From Pseudomonas fluorescens (GTDB lineage: Bacteria > Pseudomonadota > Gammaproteobacteria > Pseudomonadales > Pseudomonadaceae): a DNA stretch of 64,000 bases. Both the position numbers and the translations under genes were made by a program. Positions 52,114 to 60,407 of the stretch are shown here, one piece after another. Location: assembly GCF_000968015.1 (NCBI RefSeq), contig NZ_LACH01000036.1, positions 1,536 through 65,535 of the forward strand. Reading direction: 5' to 3'. The notes beneath the pieces were generated by a model. That model had not been told where the DNA came from, did not search any database, and was given only the letters and a program-made list of their open reading frames with translations. Every line of letters begins with the position of its first letter. Position 1 is the first letter of the stretch.

Positions 52114-52644
52114 TCACTGAGCCGGTAAAACCGCAACCACCTCGATTTCGAAAAGTGCGCCGGGTAAAGCCAGCCGACTCACTTCGACGGTTGTCGAGGC
52201 CGGCGCATTATGTATATTTACATAGGCGTCACGAACTTCTCGCAACTCGGGAAGCTGGTGACTGATATCCGTTAAATACATGTTCATCTTGATCACATCA
52301 TCAAAGTCTGCTCCAGCCGACGCCAGTGCAATTTTAATATTTTCAAATGCTTGATGTGCCTGTGCTTTAAAATCACCCGATTCTCCAACCAACTTTCCAT
52401 GAACATCCAGCCCTAGTTGCCCCGCAACGTAAACGGTCCGGAGCCCGGCAGGCACCTCTACAACATGCGAGTATCCAGCGGGCCTGTGAATCAAGGGTGG
52501 ATTAGAGAACGTAGGAGAAGGCTGCGAAACCGCTTCATTGGCAGAGCTGGGTTCGATCAGTATCAGGAGAGCAGCCCCCATGCCCAATCGTGCATATCGG
52601 CGAAATACAAAGTTAAATCCATTCAATGCAGAGGATAATCGCAT
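52114..52644 (-). CDS. RidA family protein with signal-like N-terminal extension
   Basis: The 176-aa protein has a RidA/YjgF domain from residue ~50 (AGYSHVVEVPAGLRTVYVAG, QAHQAFENIKIALASAGADF, NMYLTDI, and ASTTVEVSRLALPGALFEIE, including the conserved Arg). RidA proteins are usually about 130-aa cytoplasmic enzymes that deaminate reactive imines. Here an N-terminal basic and hydrophobic segment (YARLGMGAALLILIEPSSANEA) suggests export to the periplasm. It stands alone at the end of the effector region. Whether it is catalytic outside the cytoplasm is open. Confidence 0.85.
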   Translation of the reverse strand: MRLSSALNGFNFVFRRYARLGMGAALLILIEPSSANEAVSQPSPTFSNPPLIHRPAGYSHVVEVPAGLRTVYVAGQLGLDVHGKLVGESGDFKAQAHQAFENIKIALASAGADFDDVIKMNMYLTDISHQLPELREVRDAYVNIHNAPASTTVEVSRLALPGALFEIEVVAVLPAQ

Positions 52645-52760
52645 TCTGACTCCTTAAGTTTGCAATAATTAAAACCATGTAAATATAGCGGCTAACTAAA
52701 CCGGACTATAGATTTATTTAATTACTCGAAAAGTGTAGACCTGCCTGGAACAGGAATTTA

Positions 52761-52892
52761 TCAACAGCGGACATCTAATCCACTGGCGATGGTAATGGCC
52801 GTCATGCCGGGAGTCTTGAGGTCATTGAATGCGCCACCCATAGCCTTGGCGATCGGCGTGCGAGCGGTGGAAACAATCACCGCGTCTTTCAC
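52761..52892 (-). pseudogene. Truncated acetyl-CoA acetyltransferase (thiolase) start
   Basis: A GTG at 52892 with AAGGAA upstream opens a 43-codon frame beginning KDAVIVSTARTPIAKAMGGA then FNDLK, the N-terminus of thiolases (normally about 390 aa). Similarity fades after about 30 codons and the frame stops at 52761; AT-rich unrelated DNA follows. It starts 3 bp after the thioesterase stop, so it was the last gene of the acyl-CoA operon, cut by the rearrangement that placed the neighbouring region here. Confidence 0.8.
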
Positions 52893-52895
52893 GGT

Positions 52896-53354
52896 TCAAG
52901 TTCCTTTCTTTGAAGACGGCAGGCAGTCGCCAACCAGCTCGCTCAGTGCCAGGCGCAGCCGTTCAGGAATCGGAGCCGGGCGGCGTTGAAGACGGTCAAC
53001 AAACACATGCACGAAACGCCCGGTCGCACAGGCCAATGCCTGGCCTTCACGGAATACCGCAAGCTGATAATGCACTGAGCTGTTGCCCAGTCTGCTTACC
53101 GCCAGCGCCACCTCGATGGGCTCCGGGAACGCCACCGGCGCGTGGTAATCGCAGCCGGAGCTCACCACCAGGCCGATAACCGGACCAACATGGATATCCA
53201 GCCCGCCATGCTCGATCAGCACGCTGTTCACGGCACTGTCGAAGAAACCGTAAAAGACGACATTGTTGACGTGTCCATACACGTCGTTGTCGTGCCAACG
53301 GGTGGTGATGGCTGTGAAGTGCCGATAGCTGACGCGATGTCTGAGGTCTGTCAT
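52896..53354 (-). CDS. Acyl-CoA thioesterase, 4HBT hotdog family
   Basis: The 152-aa protein is of the 4-hydroxybenzoyl-CoA thioesterase type: TTRWHDNDVYGHVNNVVFYG near residue 20 holds the catalytic Asp, and the rest forms a single hotdog fold. It hydrolyses acyl-CoA thioesters in the cytoplasm; chain-length preference is unknown. It overlaps the alcohol dehydrogenase gene by one base and is followed by the thiolase remnant, all in one operon. Confidence 0.9.
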   Translation of the reverse strand: MTDLRHRVSYRHFTAITTRWHDNDVYGHVNNVVFYGFFDSAVNSVLIEHGGLDIHVGPVIGLVVSSGCDYHAPVAFPEPIEVALAVSRLGNSSVHYQLAVFREGQALACATGRFVHVFVDRLQRRPAPIPERLRLALSELVGDCLPSSKKGT

Positions 53355-54517
53355 CAGTAAGCCGCTTCATAGATGGCCAACGCGTCGGCTTCGGTGAGTG
53401 CGCGCGGATTGTTCACGAGCAGGCGCTGCTGTTGCATCGCGTCATTGGCCAGTTGGACCAGGCTTTCTCTGGGAACGCCGACATCACGCAGCCTTGTCGG
53501 TAAGTCGCAACGAGATCCCAATTGCGCCAATTCAGAGACAAATTCTTCGGCACGACTCTGGCGATCACCTGCCTGCAGCCTTTTCCCCAGCAAAGGCAGA
53601 GCGAGTTCGGCGTAGTCCGCCATCGCTACCGGCAGGTTGAAGCGCAGCACATGAGGCAGCACCAGCGAATTCGCCAGCCCATGAGGAATGTGAAAGTGCC
53701 CGCCCAGCGGGTACGCCAGCGCATGCACCGCCGCCACCGGCGCGTTGGCAAATGCCTGGCCGGCCAGGCAGGCACCCAGCAACATTGCCTGACGCGCGGC
53801 CAGGTTACTGCCGTTGTACACGGCCTGGTCGAGGTTGGAGGCCAAAAGCCGTAACGCCTCTCGCGCCAACAGGCCGGACAGCGGATTGCGCTTGAGTTTG
53901 CTGGTGTAGGCCTCGATCGCATGCACCATGGCATCAATGCCCGTGGCCGCCGTCACGGCCGGCGGCAGGCCTAACGTACAGACGGCGTCGAGTACGGCGA
54001 GATCCGGCAGCAGCAGCGGCGAGACAACGCCCATCTTGGTCGTGTCACCGGTGGTGACAATCGCGATCGGTGTCACCTCCGAGCCGGTCCCGGCGGTCGT
54101 CGGCACCTGGATCAGCGACAGGCGCCGTCCCTTGGCCCTGTCGACGCCGTACAGCTCGGTGATCGGCTGGTCGCACTGCGGATGCGCCAGCAGCGCGACC
54201 AGCTTGGCCACGTCCATCGAACTGCCGCCACCGAAGCCGACGATCAGGTCGGCACCGATATGCCGTGCCCGTTCCACGGCGGCAAGCACGCAGGCCTGGC
54301 TCGGATCCGCCGTCACGTCACTGAAGATCGCCACGGCAACTTTTGCGAGGGTGAAACCAGGCAACACATCATCAAGCATGCCCAGGCGAGCAATACCCGG
54401 GTCGGTGACTATCAATACACGGCGCGCGCCGCGCTCGCCGCACAGATTGGCAAGACGCTGCGCGGCGCCGGTTTCGCAGAGAATCTGCGCCGTAGTGGCA
54501 AAGCTGAAAGGCTGCAT
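53354..54517 (-). CDS. Iron-containing alcohol dehydrogenase
   Basis: 387 aa from the ATG at 54517 (AGGAG 8 nt upstream). Family motifs: GGGSSMDVAK (cofactor), PTTAGTGSEVTPIAI, and the metal-binding region with DAMVHAIEAYTS, HALAYPLGGHFHIPHGLANS supplying Asp and three His. Group III alcohol dehydrogenases interconvert alcohols and aldehydes or ketones with NAD(P)H. It is part of an operon with acyl-CoA metabolism genes, suggesting a hydroxy-alkanoate or alcohol substrate. Confidence 0.93.
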   Translation of the reverse strand: MQPFSFATTAQILCETGAAQRLANLCGERGARRVLIVTDPGIARLGMLDDVLPGFTLAKVAVAIFSDVTADPSQACVLAAVERARHIGADLIVGFGGGSSMDVAKLVALLAHPQCDQPITELYGVDRAKGRRLSLIQVPTTAGTGSEVTPIAIVTTGDTTKMGVVSPLLLPDLAVLDAVCTLGLPPAVTAATGIDAMVHAIEAYTSKLKRNPLSGLLAREALRLLASNLDQAVYNGSNLAARQAMLLGACLAGQAFANAPVAAVHALAYPLGGHFHIPHGLANSLVLPHVLRFNLPVAMADYAELALPLLGKRLQAGDRQSRAEEFVSELAQLGSRCDLPTRLRDVGVPRESLVQLANDAMQQQRLLVNNPRALTEADALAIYEAAY

Positions 54518-54552
54518 GTCAGCGACTCCTGATTTTTGTAATACGTCTGCAA

Positions 54553-56328
54553 TCAGCAACTGAAGTCGCTCGCCGGCATCGCCATCAGGCAGCTCGCGCC
54601 ACCCAGCAATGCTTCCCGGTGTGCGCTTGCACGGGGTAATACGCGCCGCCAGTAGAAGTCAGCGGTCTGCAACTTGGCTTGATAAAAGGCGCTTTCACCG
54701 GTCCCGTCAGTCAGGGTTTCGCCAGCTCGAACCGCTGCCTGCAGCCAGAGCCCGGCCAGCAGGACGTAAGCCGAATACGCCAGGAAGTCCACAGAGACCG
54801 CGCCGATTTCCTGCGGATCCCGCTGGCAGGCCTCGATGATGGTCTTGCCCAACGCCCGCCATTCCTCCAGACGCTGACTGACTGCGCACGCCATTTCCTG
54901 CAACCGTGGTTGATGGCCTGCAGCCTCGACGTGCTGAGCGAGCTCATCGACCAGCGCGTGCAATTCGGCACCACCATCGCCTATCAGCTTGCGCCGGACC
55001 AAATCCAGCGCCTGGATGCCATTGGTGCCTTCATAGAGCTGGGTTATGCGACTGTCACGCATCAACTGTTCCATACCCCATTCGCGGATGTAGCCATGCC
55101 CGCCATACAGTTGCACGCCGAGGCTGGCGACCTCCTGGCCGACATCGGTGAAGAACCCTTTGACGATCGGGATCAATAGCGCAGCGCGGCGCATGGCTGC
55201 CCGACGATCATCGGGCTCTGGCGCAGCGTGCTCGAGATCGAGTTGCCGTGCGGTGTAGGCGCCCAGCATCCGGCAGCCTTCGGTGAGGGACTTCTGCGTC
55301 AGCAGCATGCGGCGCACATCCGGATGAACAATGATCGGGTCGGCGGCCTTGTCCGGCGCCACTGCACCGGTCAGCGAACGCGACTGCAGGCGTTCGCGGG
55401 CGTAGGCCAGGCCGCCCTGGAAAGCTGCTTCAGCGATCCCCAGCCCCTGCAACCCGACCTGGAATCGCGCATCGTTCATCATGGTGAACATGCAGGACAG
55501 GCCCTGGTTCGGCTCACCGACCAGCCAGCCCTGGGCACCGTCGAAATTCATGACGCAGGTCGAAGCCCCCCTGATGCCCATCTTGTGTTCCAGCGCGCCA
55601 CAGCTCAGCGCATTGCGCCGGCCGTCGGTGAGGATTTTCGGCACCAGAAACAGACTGATGCCTTTCACACCCGCCGGCGCATCGGGCAGACGGGCCAGCA
55701 CCAGATGAATGATGTTATCGGTCAGGTCGTGCTCGCCGCCGCTGATGAAAATCTTGCTGCCAGTGATGAGATAGCTGCCGTCGGCCTGAGGCTGCGCACG
55801 GGTGCGCAGCAACGCCAGGTCAGTGCCTGCCTGTGGCTCGGTAAGACACATGGTGCCGGTCCAATCGCCACTGACCATTTTGCTCAGCCAGGCTTGCTTG
55901 AGCGCCTCACTGCCATGGCAATGCACGGCCAGCACTGCCCCCTCGGTCAGGCCGGAATAAATACGAAACGACAATGACGCCGCCATCAGCATCTCGTGCA
56001 CACAAGCCGAGACCATTTTCGGCAATCCTTGGCCGCCGTACTCCATCGGCCCGGTCATGCTCGCCCACCCATTGTCGACGTATTGGCGATAGGCATCGCG
56101 GAAACCGTCCGGCGTGCTGACCTCAGTCCCGAGCAGTTGGCAGCCTTGCTCGTCACTGTTGCGGTTGAGCGGTGCAATGACTTCGCCGGTGAAACGTCCG
56201 GCCTCTTCAAGAACTCCTTCAAGGGTGTCGCGGTCCAGTTCGACACCCAGCTGTTCGCAGTGGCCAGTGACGTCGAAGAGTTCATGCAATACGAAGCGCA
56301 TGTCGCGCAGGGGTGCTTGATAGTTCAT
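54553..56328 (-). CDS. Acyl-CoA dehydrogenase (long form)
   Basis: The 591-aa protein belongs to the ~590-residue acyl-CoA dehydrogenases with an additional C-terminal domain: MCLTEPQAGTDLALLRTRAQ (FAD and substrate binding), KIFISGGEHDLTDNIIHLVL, and RDSRITQLYEGTNGIQALDL, where the Glu of YEGTNGIQ is the likely catalytic base. It introduces the alpha-beta double bond in acyl-CoA oxidation. It overlaps the 3-hydroxyacyl-CoA dehydrogenase gene by 4 bp. Chain length or substituent preference is not evident. Confidence 0.93.
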   Translation of the reverse strand: MNYQAPLRDMRFVLHELFDVTGHCEQLGVELDRDTLEGVLEEAGRFTGEVIAPLNRNSDEQGCQLLGTEVSTPDGFRDAYRQYVDNGWASMTGPMEYGGQGLPKMVSACVHEMLMAASLSFRIYSGLTEGAVLAVHCHGSEALKQAWLSKMVSGDWTGTMCLTEPQAGTDLALLRTRAQPQADGSYLITGSKIFISGGEHDLTDNIIHLVLARLPDAPAGVKGISLFLVPKILTDGRRNALSCGALEHKMGIRGASTCVMNFDGAQGWLVGEPNQGLSCMFTMMNDARFQVGLQGLGIAEAAFQGGLAYARERLQSRSLTGAVAPDKAADPIIVHPDVRRMLLTQKSLTEGCRMLGAYTARQLDLEHAAPEPDDRRAAMRRAALLIPIVKGFFTDVGQEVASLGVQLYGGHGYIREWGMEQLMRDSRITQLYEGTNGIQALDLVRRKLIGDGGAELHALVDELAQHVEAAGHQPRLQEMACAVSQRLEEWRALGKTIIEACQRDPQEIGAVSVDFLAYSAYVLLAGLWLQAAVRAGETLTDGTGESAFYQAKLQTADFYWRRVLPRASAHREALLGGASCLMAMPASDFSC

Positions 56329-57563
56329 GCCCGGGCGTCCACGACATCGGCAAAACGTTTGCCGTTGGCCATCAATTGGTGGATCAGTGCTGCGGGGCGC
56401 CAGTGCTCACCGAGAACGCCTTGCAGATGCTCCAGTCGAGCCAGCACTGGGTTCATGCCCTGCTCATCCGCCCAGTGCATCGGCCCGCCGGTTTCAGCCG
56501 GAAAGCCGTAGCCGTTCAGCCAGACCTGATCGATGTCATGACTGCTGGCAGCGATACCTTCTTCGAGGATTTTTGCACCCTCGTTGACCAGCGCCAGGAG
56601 GCAGCGAACGAGGATTTCCTGTGCATCGATCTCGCGGCGGCGATAACCCAGGCCTTGGGACACCTTGAGCACCAGCTCGTCGACCAATGGATCATGCTCG
56701 GCCCGGCGGCTACCGGGCGCATAGCGGTAATAACCCTGGCCGGACTTCTGACCCAGGCGATCGAATTCGCACAAGGCGTTGTCGATTTGTACCAGGGGAT
56801 CTTCCATGCCGTGCCCTGCCAGTTGACGGGCGCGCCATTCCAGGTCGATGCCGACCACGTCATACATGCGGAACGGCCCCATAGCGAAACCGAATTGTTG
56901 CAACACCTCGTCCACCTGATGCGGCAACGCGCCCTCGAGGAGCAACTTCCTCGCCTCGGCCACGTAGTTACGCAGCATGCGATTACCGATGAAGCCGGGG
57001 CAGTTGCCCGCCACCACCGCCACCTTGCCAGTCCGCTGGGCGAGCACCCGAGCAGCTTCCAGCACCGCGCTGTTCGTGTGCTTTCCGCGGACAATTTCCA
57101 ACAGTTTCATGATGTGGGCCGGGCTGAAGAAATGTAGACCCAGTACTTGTTGCGGTCGCCCCGTGACCGCCGCAATGGCGTCAATGTCCAGTGCCGACGT
57201 ATTGCTGGCCAGGATCGCCTGCGGCTTGAGCTGCGCATCCAACTCACGGAAGATTTTTTGTTTGAGTTCCAGGCTTTCGTACACCGCTTCGATCACCAGA
57301 TCCGCCTCGGCCAGCGCAGCGTAATCTTGCACAGGCGTTACACGCCTCAGGTTGGCGTCAGCCTCCACTTGGGTGATGCGCTCTTTGCCAACCTGCTGCG
57401 ACCAGGTTTGTTCAATCATTGCCAGGCCCGCGTCGAGTGTCGGGACATTGCTCTCCAGCCAAAGCACCGGCAACCCGGCGCTGGCCAAGCTGACGACAAT
57501 GCCCCGGCCCATGGTGCCAGCGCCGATGACCGCGACCTTTTGTATATCGAAAGTGGTGCTCAA
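56325..57563 (-). CDS. 3-hydroxyacyl-CoA dehydrogenase
   Basis: About 412 aa from a TTG at 57563, chosen because AGGAG stands 8 nt upstream and the protein then starts directly before the Rossmann motif GAGTMGRGI; an upstream start would overlap the divergent LysR promoter. HFFSPAHIMKLLEIVRG holds the catalytic His, and the C-terminal domain (NRMLRNYVAEARKLLLEGAL, GPFRMYDVVGIDL) is duplicated. It oxidises 3-hydroxyacyl-CoA with NAD. First gene of the five-gene operon. Confidence 0.92.
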   Translation of the reverse strand: MSTTFDIQKVAVIGAGTMGRGIVVSLASAGLPVLWLESNVPTLDAGLAMIEQTWSQQVGKERITQVEADANLRRVTPVQDYAALAEADLVIEAVYESLELKQKIFRELDAQLKPQAILASNTSALDIDAIAAVTGRPQQVLGLHFFSPAHIMKLLEIVRGKHTNSAVLEAARVLAQRTGKVAVVAGNCPGFIGNRMLRNYVAEARKLLLEGALPHQVDEVLQQFGFAMGPFRMYDVVGIDLEWRARQLAGHGMEDPLVQIDNALCEFDRLGQKSGQGYYRYAPGSRRAEHDPLVDELVLKVSQGLGYRRREIDAQEILVRCLLALVNEGAKILEEGIAASSHDIDQVWLNGYGFPAETGGPMHWADEQGMNPVLARLEHLQGVLGEHWRPAALIHQLMANGKRFADVVDARA

Positions 57564-57615
57564 ACGTGGCGCTCCTGCATCTAGGAAAAATGAACAGCGG
57601 TCACCGTAAGCAGAC

Positions 57616-57631
57616 TTCAAGTATTTTTGAA
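57616..57631. promoter_or_regulatory. LysR-type binding site candidate
   Basis: TTCAAGTATTTTTGAA contains TTCAA/TTGAA arms around 6 bp, fitting the T-N11-A pattern of LysR operators. It lies in the 99-bp gap between the divergent LysR gene and the acyl-CoA operon. Confidence 0.5.
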
Positions 57632-57662
57632 ATTTCGATTTCATATGCCATATATTTGCAGC

Positions 57663-58562
57663 ATGAATACTTCAAATTTCGATCTGAACCTGCTGCGTGT
57701 CTTTGACATGCTGCTGCGAGAGCAGAACGTCTCGCGCGCGGCCGAACGTCTGGCGCTGACTCAACCCACCGTCAGCAACGCCTTGGCGCGCTTGCGTGAT
57801 GTGCTGGGTGATCCACTGCTGGTGCGCGTCGGGCGGCGCATGTGCCCTACCCCTCGGGCATTGGCGCTGGAAGGGCCGATTCGCGCGGCCTTGCAGCAGA
57901 TCGAACAAACCCTGGCCACGGGTGATGCATTCGACCCTCAACGCAGCCATCGACAGTTGCGTATCGCCCTGACCGATTTTGTCGAACAAATGTGCATGCC
58001 ATCACTGTTGGCCTGCCTGCAGACGCGGGCACCGCACCTGCGCATCGATGTCGCTCATCTGACTCCGAGCCTGCCGGTCGAGGCGCTGGACCGTGGCGAG
58101 CTGGACTTGGTGCTGGGACGTTTTGACCAGATACCGGCGCGTTTTACCCGTCAGCTCTGGCGCAGCGAAACGTTACGGGTAGCGGTGCGTCAGGGTCATG
58201 TGCAATTAATTGATGGTCTGGATCTGGACAGTTTCCTGCAACTGCGCCACGTCTGGGTGCATGGCGGCCAAACCCGAGGCATGGTCGATCAATGGCTGGC
58301 AGAACAGAACCTGGCGCGGCAGATCGTCTATACCACGCCCAACTACCTGCAAGCCGCGCATTTGGTGGCAGCGACCGACCTCGGCGTAGTATTGCCGACG
58401 CAACTGGCGCAGCAGTTTGCCAGGCTGCTGCCCCTGGAGCTGCATGAGCTGCCGTTCGCACTGCCGCCATTCGAGCTTGAGTTGGTGCACTTGGCGAGTC
58501 GCCAGCACGACCCTGCGTTGGCCTGGTTGAAGGCGCAGATCCTGACGATTCAGCCGTCCTGA
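57663..58562 (+). CDS. LysR-type transcriptional regulator of the acyl-CoA operon
   Basis: The 299-aa protein has a classical LysR helix-turn-helix (DLNLLRVFDMLLREQNVSRA, then AERLALTQPTVSNALARLRD) and a substrate-binding domain (from about residue 95). It starts with ATG at 57663 and is divergent from the 3-hydroxyacyl-CoA dehydrogenase gene, 99 bp away, which it likely controls; the intervening DNA has a T-N11-A palindrome. It resembles NahR/NodD-class members. Confidence 0.9.
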   Translation: MNTSNFDLNLLRVFDMLLREQNVSRAAERLALTQPTVSNALARLRDVLGDPLLVRVGRRMCPTPRALALEGPIRAALQQIEQTLATGDAFDPQRSHRQLRIALTDFVEQMCMPSLLACLQTRAPHLRIDVAHLTPSLPVEALDRGELDLVLGRFDQIPARFTRQLWRSETLRVAVRQGHVQLIDGLDLDSFLQLRHVWVHGGQTRGMVDQWLAEQNLARQIVYTTPNYLQAAHLVAATDLGVVLPTQLAQQFARLLPLELHELPFALPPFELELVHLASRQHDPALAWLKAQILTIQPS

Positions 58563-58726
58563 GCCATCGCTATGACCGCCATGCCGCTTGGTTCTCAAAA
58601 AGCTTGCAGACCTTAGGTCGATGGACGCGATCCCAGGCAGCCCGATTAGCCCGGTAGCCTCCCTGGCCACCGTTGTGTCTGATCTCACGGCTAATGGGAG
58701 AGGCTGCTCGCCCTAGCAGCGTGCAG

Positions 58727-58986
58727 ATGAAGCAGAGACCTCGGATCTATTACACCGAAAGCCAGAAAAAACTGATGTGGGATCCCTGGCAGAAAGGCGA
58801 CTCTCTCCAGCAGATCGCCCAACTATTTGAACGAAACCACTCATCGATACAGCGCATCTTGGCGGAAACAGGCGGTATCAGACCCGCTGTACGGCGAAGG
58901 CACAGATTGGCGCTGAGCGCGAAGAGATTTCGCGTGCGGTGGTGGCAGGTAACTCGATCCGTTCCATAGCCACTCACTGTACATAG
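58727..58986 (+). mobile_element. IS30-family transposase relic
   Basis: From the ATG at 58727 the sequence encodes KQRPRIYYTESQKKLMWDPW, then GDSLQQIAQLFERNHSSIQRI, the helix-turn-helix start of IS30 transposases. Near 58910 a frameshift moves the continuation (AEREEISRAVVAGNSIRSIA) to another frame, which ends at TAG 58984-58986. The catalytic DDE part is missing. It lies in the 476-bp gap between LysR and rnhA, at the edge of the island; no other gene is seen there. Confidence 0.8.
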
Positions 58987-58998
58987 CAGTGCCGGCGC

Positions 58999-59031
58999 TG
59001 ATCGTTCCCGCGCTCCACGTGGAAACGATCA
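58999..59031 (-). terminator. Hairpin downstream of rnhA
   Basis: TGATCGTTCCC and GGAAACGATCA form an 11-bp stem with one mismatch around an 11-nt loop, 8 bp beyond the rnhA stop. It may end rnhA transcription now that dnaQ is no longer next to it. Confidence 0.5.
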
Positions 59032-59038
59032 ACCAAAG

Positions 59039-59491
59039 TCAGGCTTGTTTGTAACCGCGCACTTCATCCACGCCACGGTTGGCCAATTGGTCGGCGCGTT
59101 CGTTGCCATGGTGACCGATGTGCCCGCGCACCCATTTCCAGGTGACGTTGTGGCGATTGACCTGCTCATCCAGCAACTTCCACAGGTCAGCGTTTTTCAC
59201 CGGTTCTTTCGCGGCGGTTTTCCAGCCGCGCTTCTTCCAGTTGTCCATCCACTCGTTGATGCCTTTCATCACGTACTGCGAGTCGGTGACCAGCAGCACG
59301 TCGCAGGAGCGCTTGAGTTCTTCAAGGCCACGGATCGCGCCCATCAGCTCCATGCGGTTGTTGGTGGTGTTGGCTTCGCCGCCCCACAGTTCTTTTTCAA
59401 TGCCCTTGCACACCAGCAAAGCGCCCCAGCCGCCTGGGCCAGGATTGCCTTTACAGGCGCCGTCAGTGAAGAGTTCTACGCTATCGCTCAT
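59039..59491 (-). CDS. rnhA: Ribonuclease HI
   Basis: The 150-aa enzyme shows the four catalytic carboxylates of RNase HI: Asp10 (LFTDGACKGNPGPGGW), Glu48 (NNRMELMGAI), Asp70 (VTDSQYV) and Asp134 region (HHGNERADQLAN). It removes RNA from RNA-DNA hybrids. Normally dnaQ follows it; here the accessory island does. The methyltransferase gene lies 92 bp upstream on the same strand, as in P. aeruginosa (PA1814-PA1815). Confidence 0.97.
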   Translation of the reverse strand: MSDSVELFTDGACKGNPGPGGWGALLVCKGIEKELWGGEANTTNNRMELMGAIRGLEELKRSCDVLLVTDSQYVMKGINEWMDNWKKRGWKTAAKEPVKNADLWKLLDEQVNRHNVTWKWVRGHIGHHGNERADQLANRGVDEVRGYKQA

Positions 59492-59583
59492 GCCAATCTA
59501 TCCAGAAAATGCGGTGGCTCGCCGATCGGTGATCGACGATGCCCGAGGCCGGGGCAAACCCGGCCGGGAAAATAAAAAGTGTA

Positions 59584-60342
59584 TTACGGATCGATGCGGC
59601 GACGATTGACCTTGGCCATCGGCAATGGAATCAGCTTGCCCATCGGTTCGCGCCGCTCCTGACGGACGGGCCGCAGGCCCACCACGATCTTGCGCGCAAC
59701 CAATAAATAGAAGCCGCCACCCGACAGTTGCCAGTCACCGGCCTTGCGCTCCCAACCGGCCAGACGAGCCTGCCAGGCGGGTGACGCAAGCGGCGGACGA
59801 TAGCACCCGAAGCGGCGTTTCTCCAGCGCGAAGCCCAGCAGGTTCAACCAGTCACCGACTCGCGACGGGGAGATGCAGCGAGCCTTGCGCATGGCGTCGT
59901 GAGCAAAAACGTGACGCAAGCCCCAAGTGCTCCAGGGGTTGATCCCGACGATCAGCAGATGCCCGCCGGGCCGCACGCTGCTCGCCGCTTCGCGCAGCAG
60001 GCCATGGGGCGACAGGCAGAAATCCAGCCCATGCTGCAACACCACCACGTCGGCGGCATGCTCGCTCAAAGGCCACGCCTGCTCTTCGCAGACGATCTCG
60101 ACACCCGGCAATGGCGCGCCGAGCCGCACATTGCGCTGGACTTGCGGCGCCGACGGCGGCGTTTGGGCCGACGGACCGTAATGCACCAGGTAGCCACCGA
60201 AGAACCGTCCCAACTCGTCTTCGAGCATGCGACGTTCTTCGTCCAGCAGAAATTGCCCGATGGGGCCGGACAGCCATTCTCGGGCCGCGCTGATCAATGT
60301 CAGCCATTCAGGATCAGCCTGAGCGAACGCTTTATCGGTCAT
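59584..60342 (-). CDS. Class I SAM-dependent methyltransferase (PA1814-like)
   Basis: About 252 aa from the ATG at 60342. The methyltransferase-11-type core is visible with GAPLPGVEIVCEEQAWPLSE and SVRPGGHLLIVGINPWSTWG; the first SAM-binding loop is not the usual GxGxG but replaced by GPSAQT/RNVRLG-like sequence, as in the conserved Pseudomonas protein encoded beside rnhA. Substrate unknown. It is divergent from gloB, 65 bp apart, as in other pseudomonads. Confidence 0.85.
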   Translation of the reverse strand: MTDKAFAQADPEWLTLISAAREWLSGPIGQFLLDEERRMLEDELGRFFGGYLVHYGPSAQTPPSAPQVQRNVRLGAPLPGVEIVCEEQAWPLSEHAADVVVLQHGLDFCLSPHGLLREAASSVRPGGHLLIVGINPWSTWGLRHVFAHDAMRKARCISPSRVGDWLNLLGFALEKRRFGCYRPPLASPAWQARLAGWERKAGDWQLSGGGFYLLVARKIVVGLRPVRQERREPMGKLIPLPMAKVNRRRIDP

Positions 60343-60407
60343 TGCATTCTCCAACGCGCCAGGAAGTTCTAAGATGCGCCATTGTTTTCCGCTTGGCGAA
60401 TCCGACG

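Noticed and set aside
7779..59038. tRNA or integrase as island entry point
   Set aside because: Neither could be recognised at the two borders; no attachment-site repeats were seen either.
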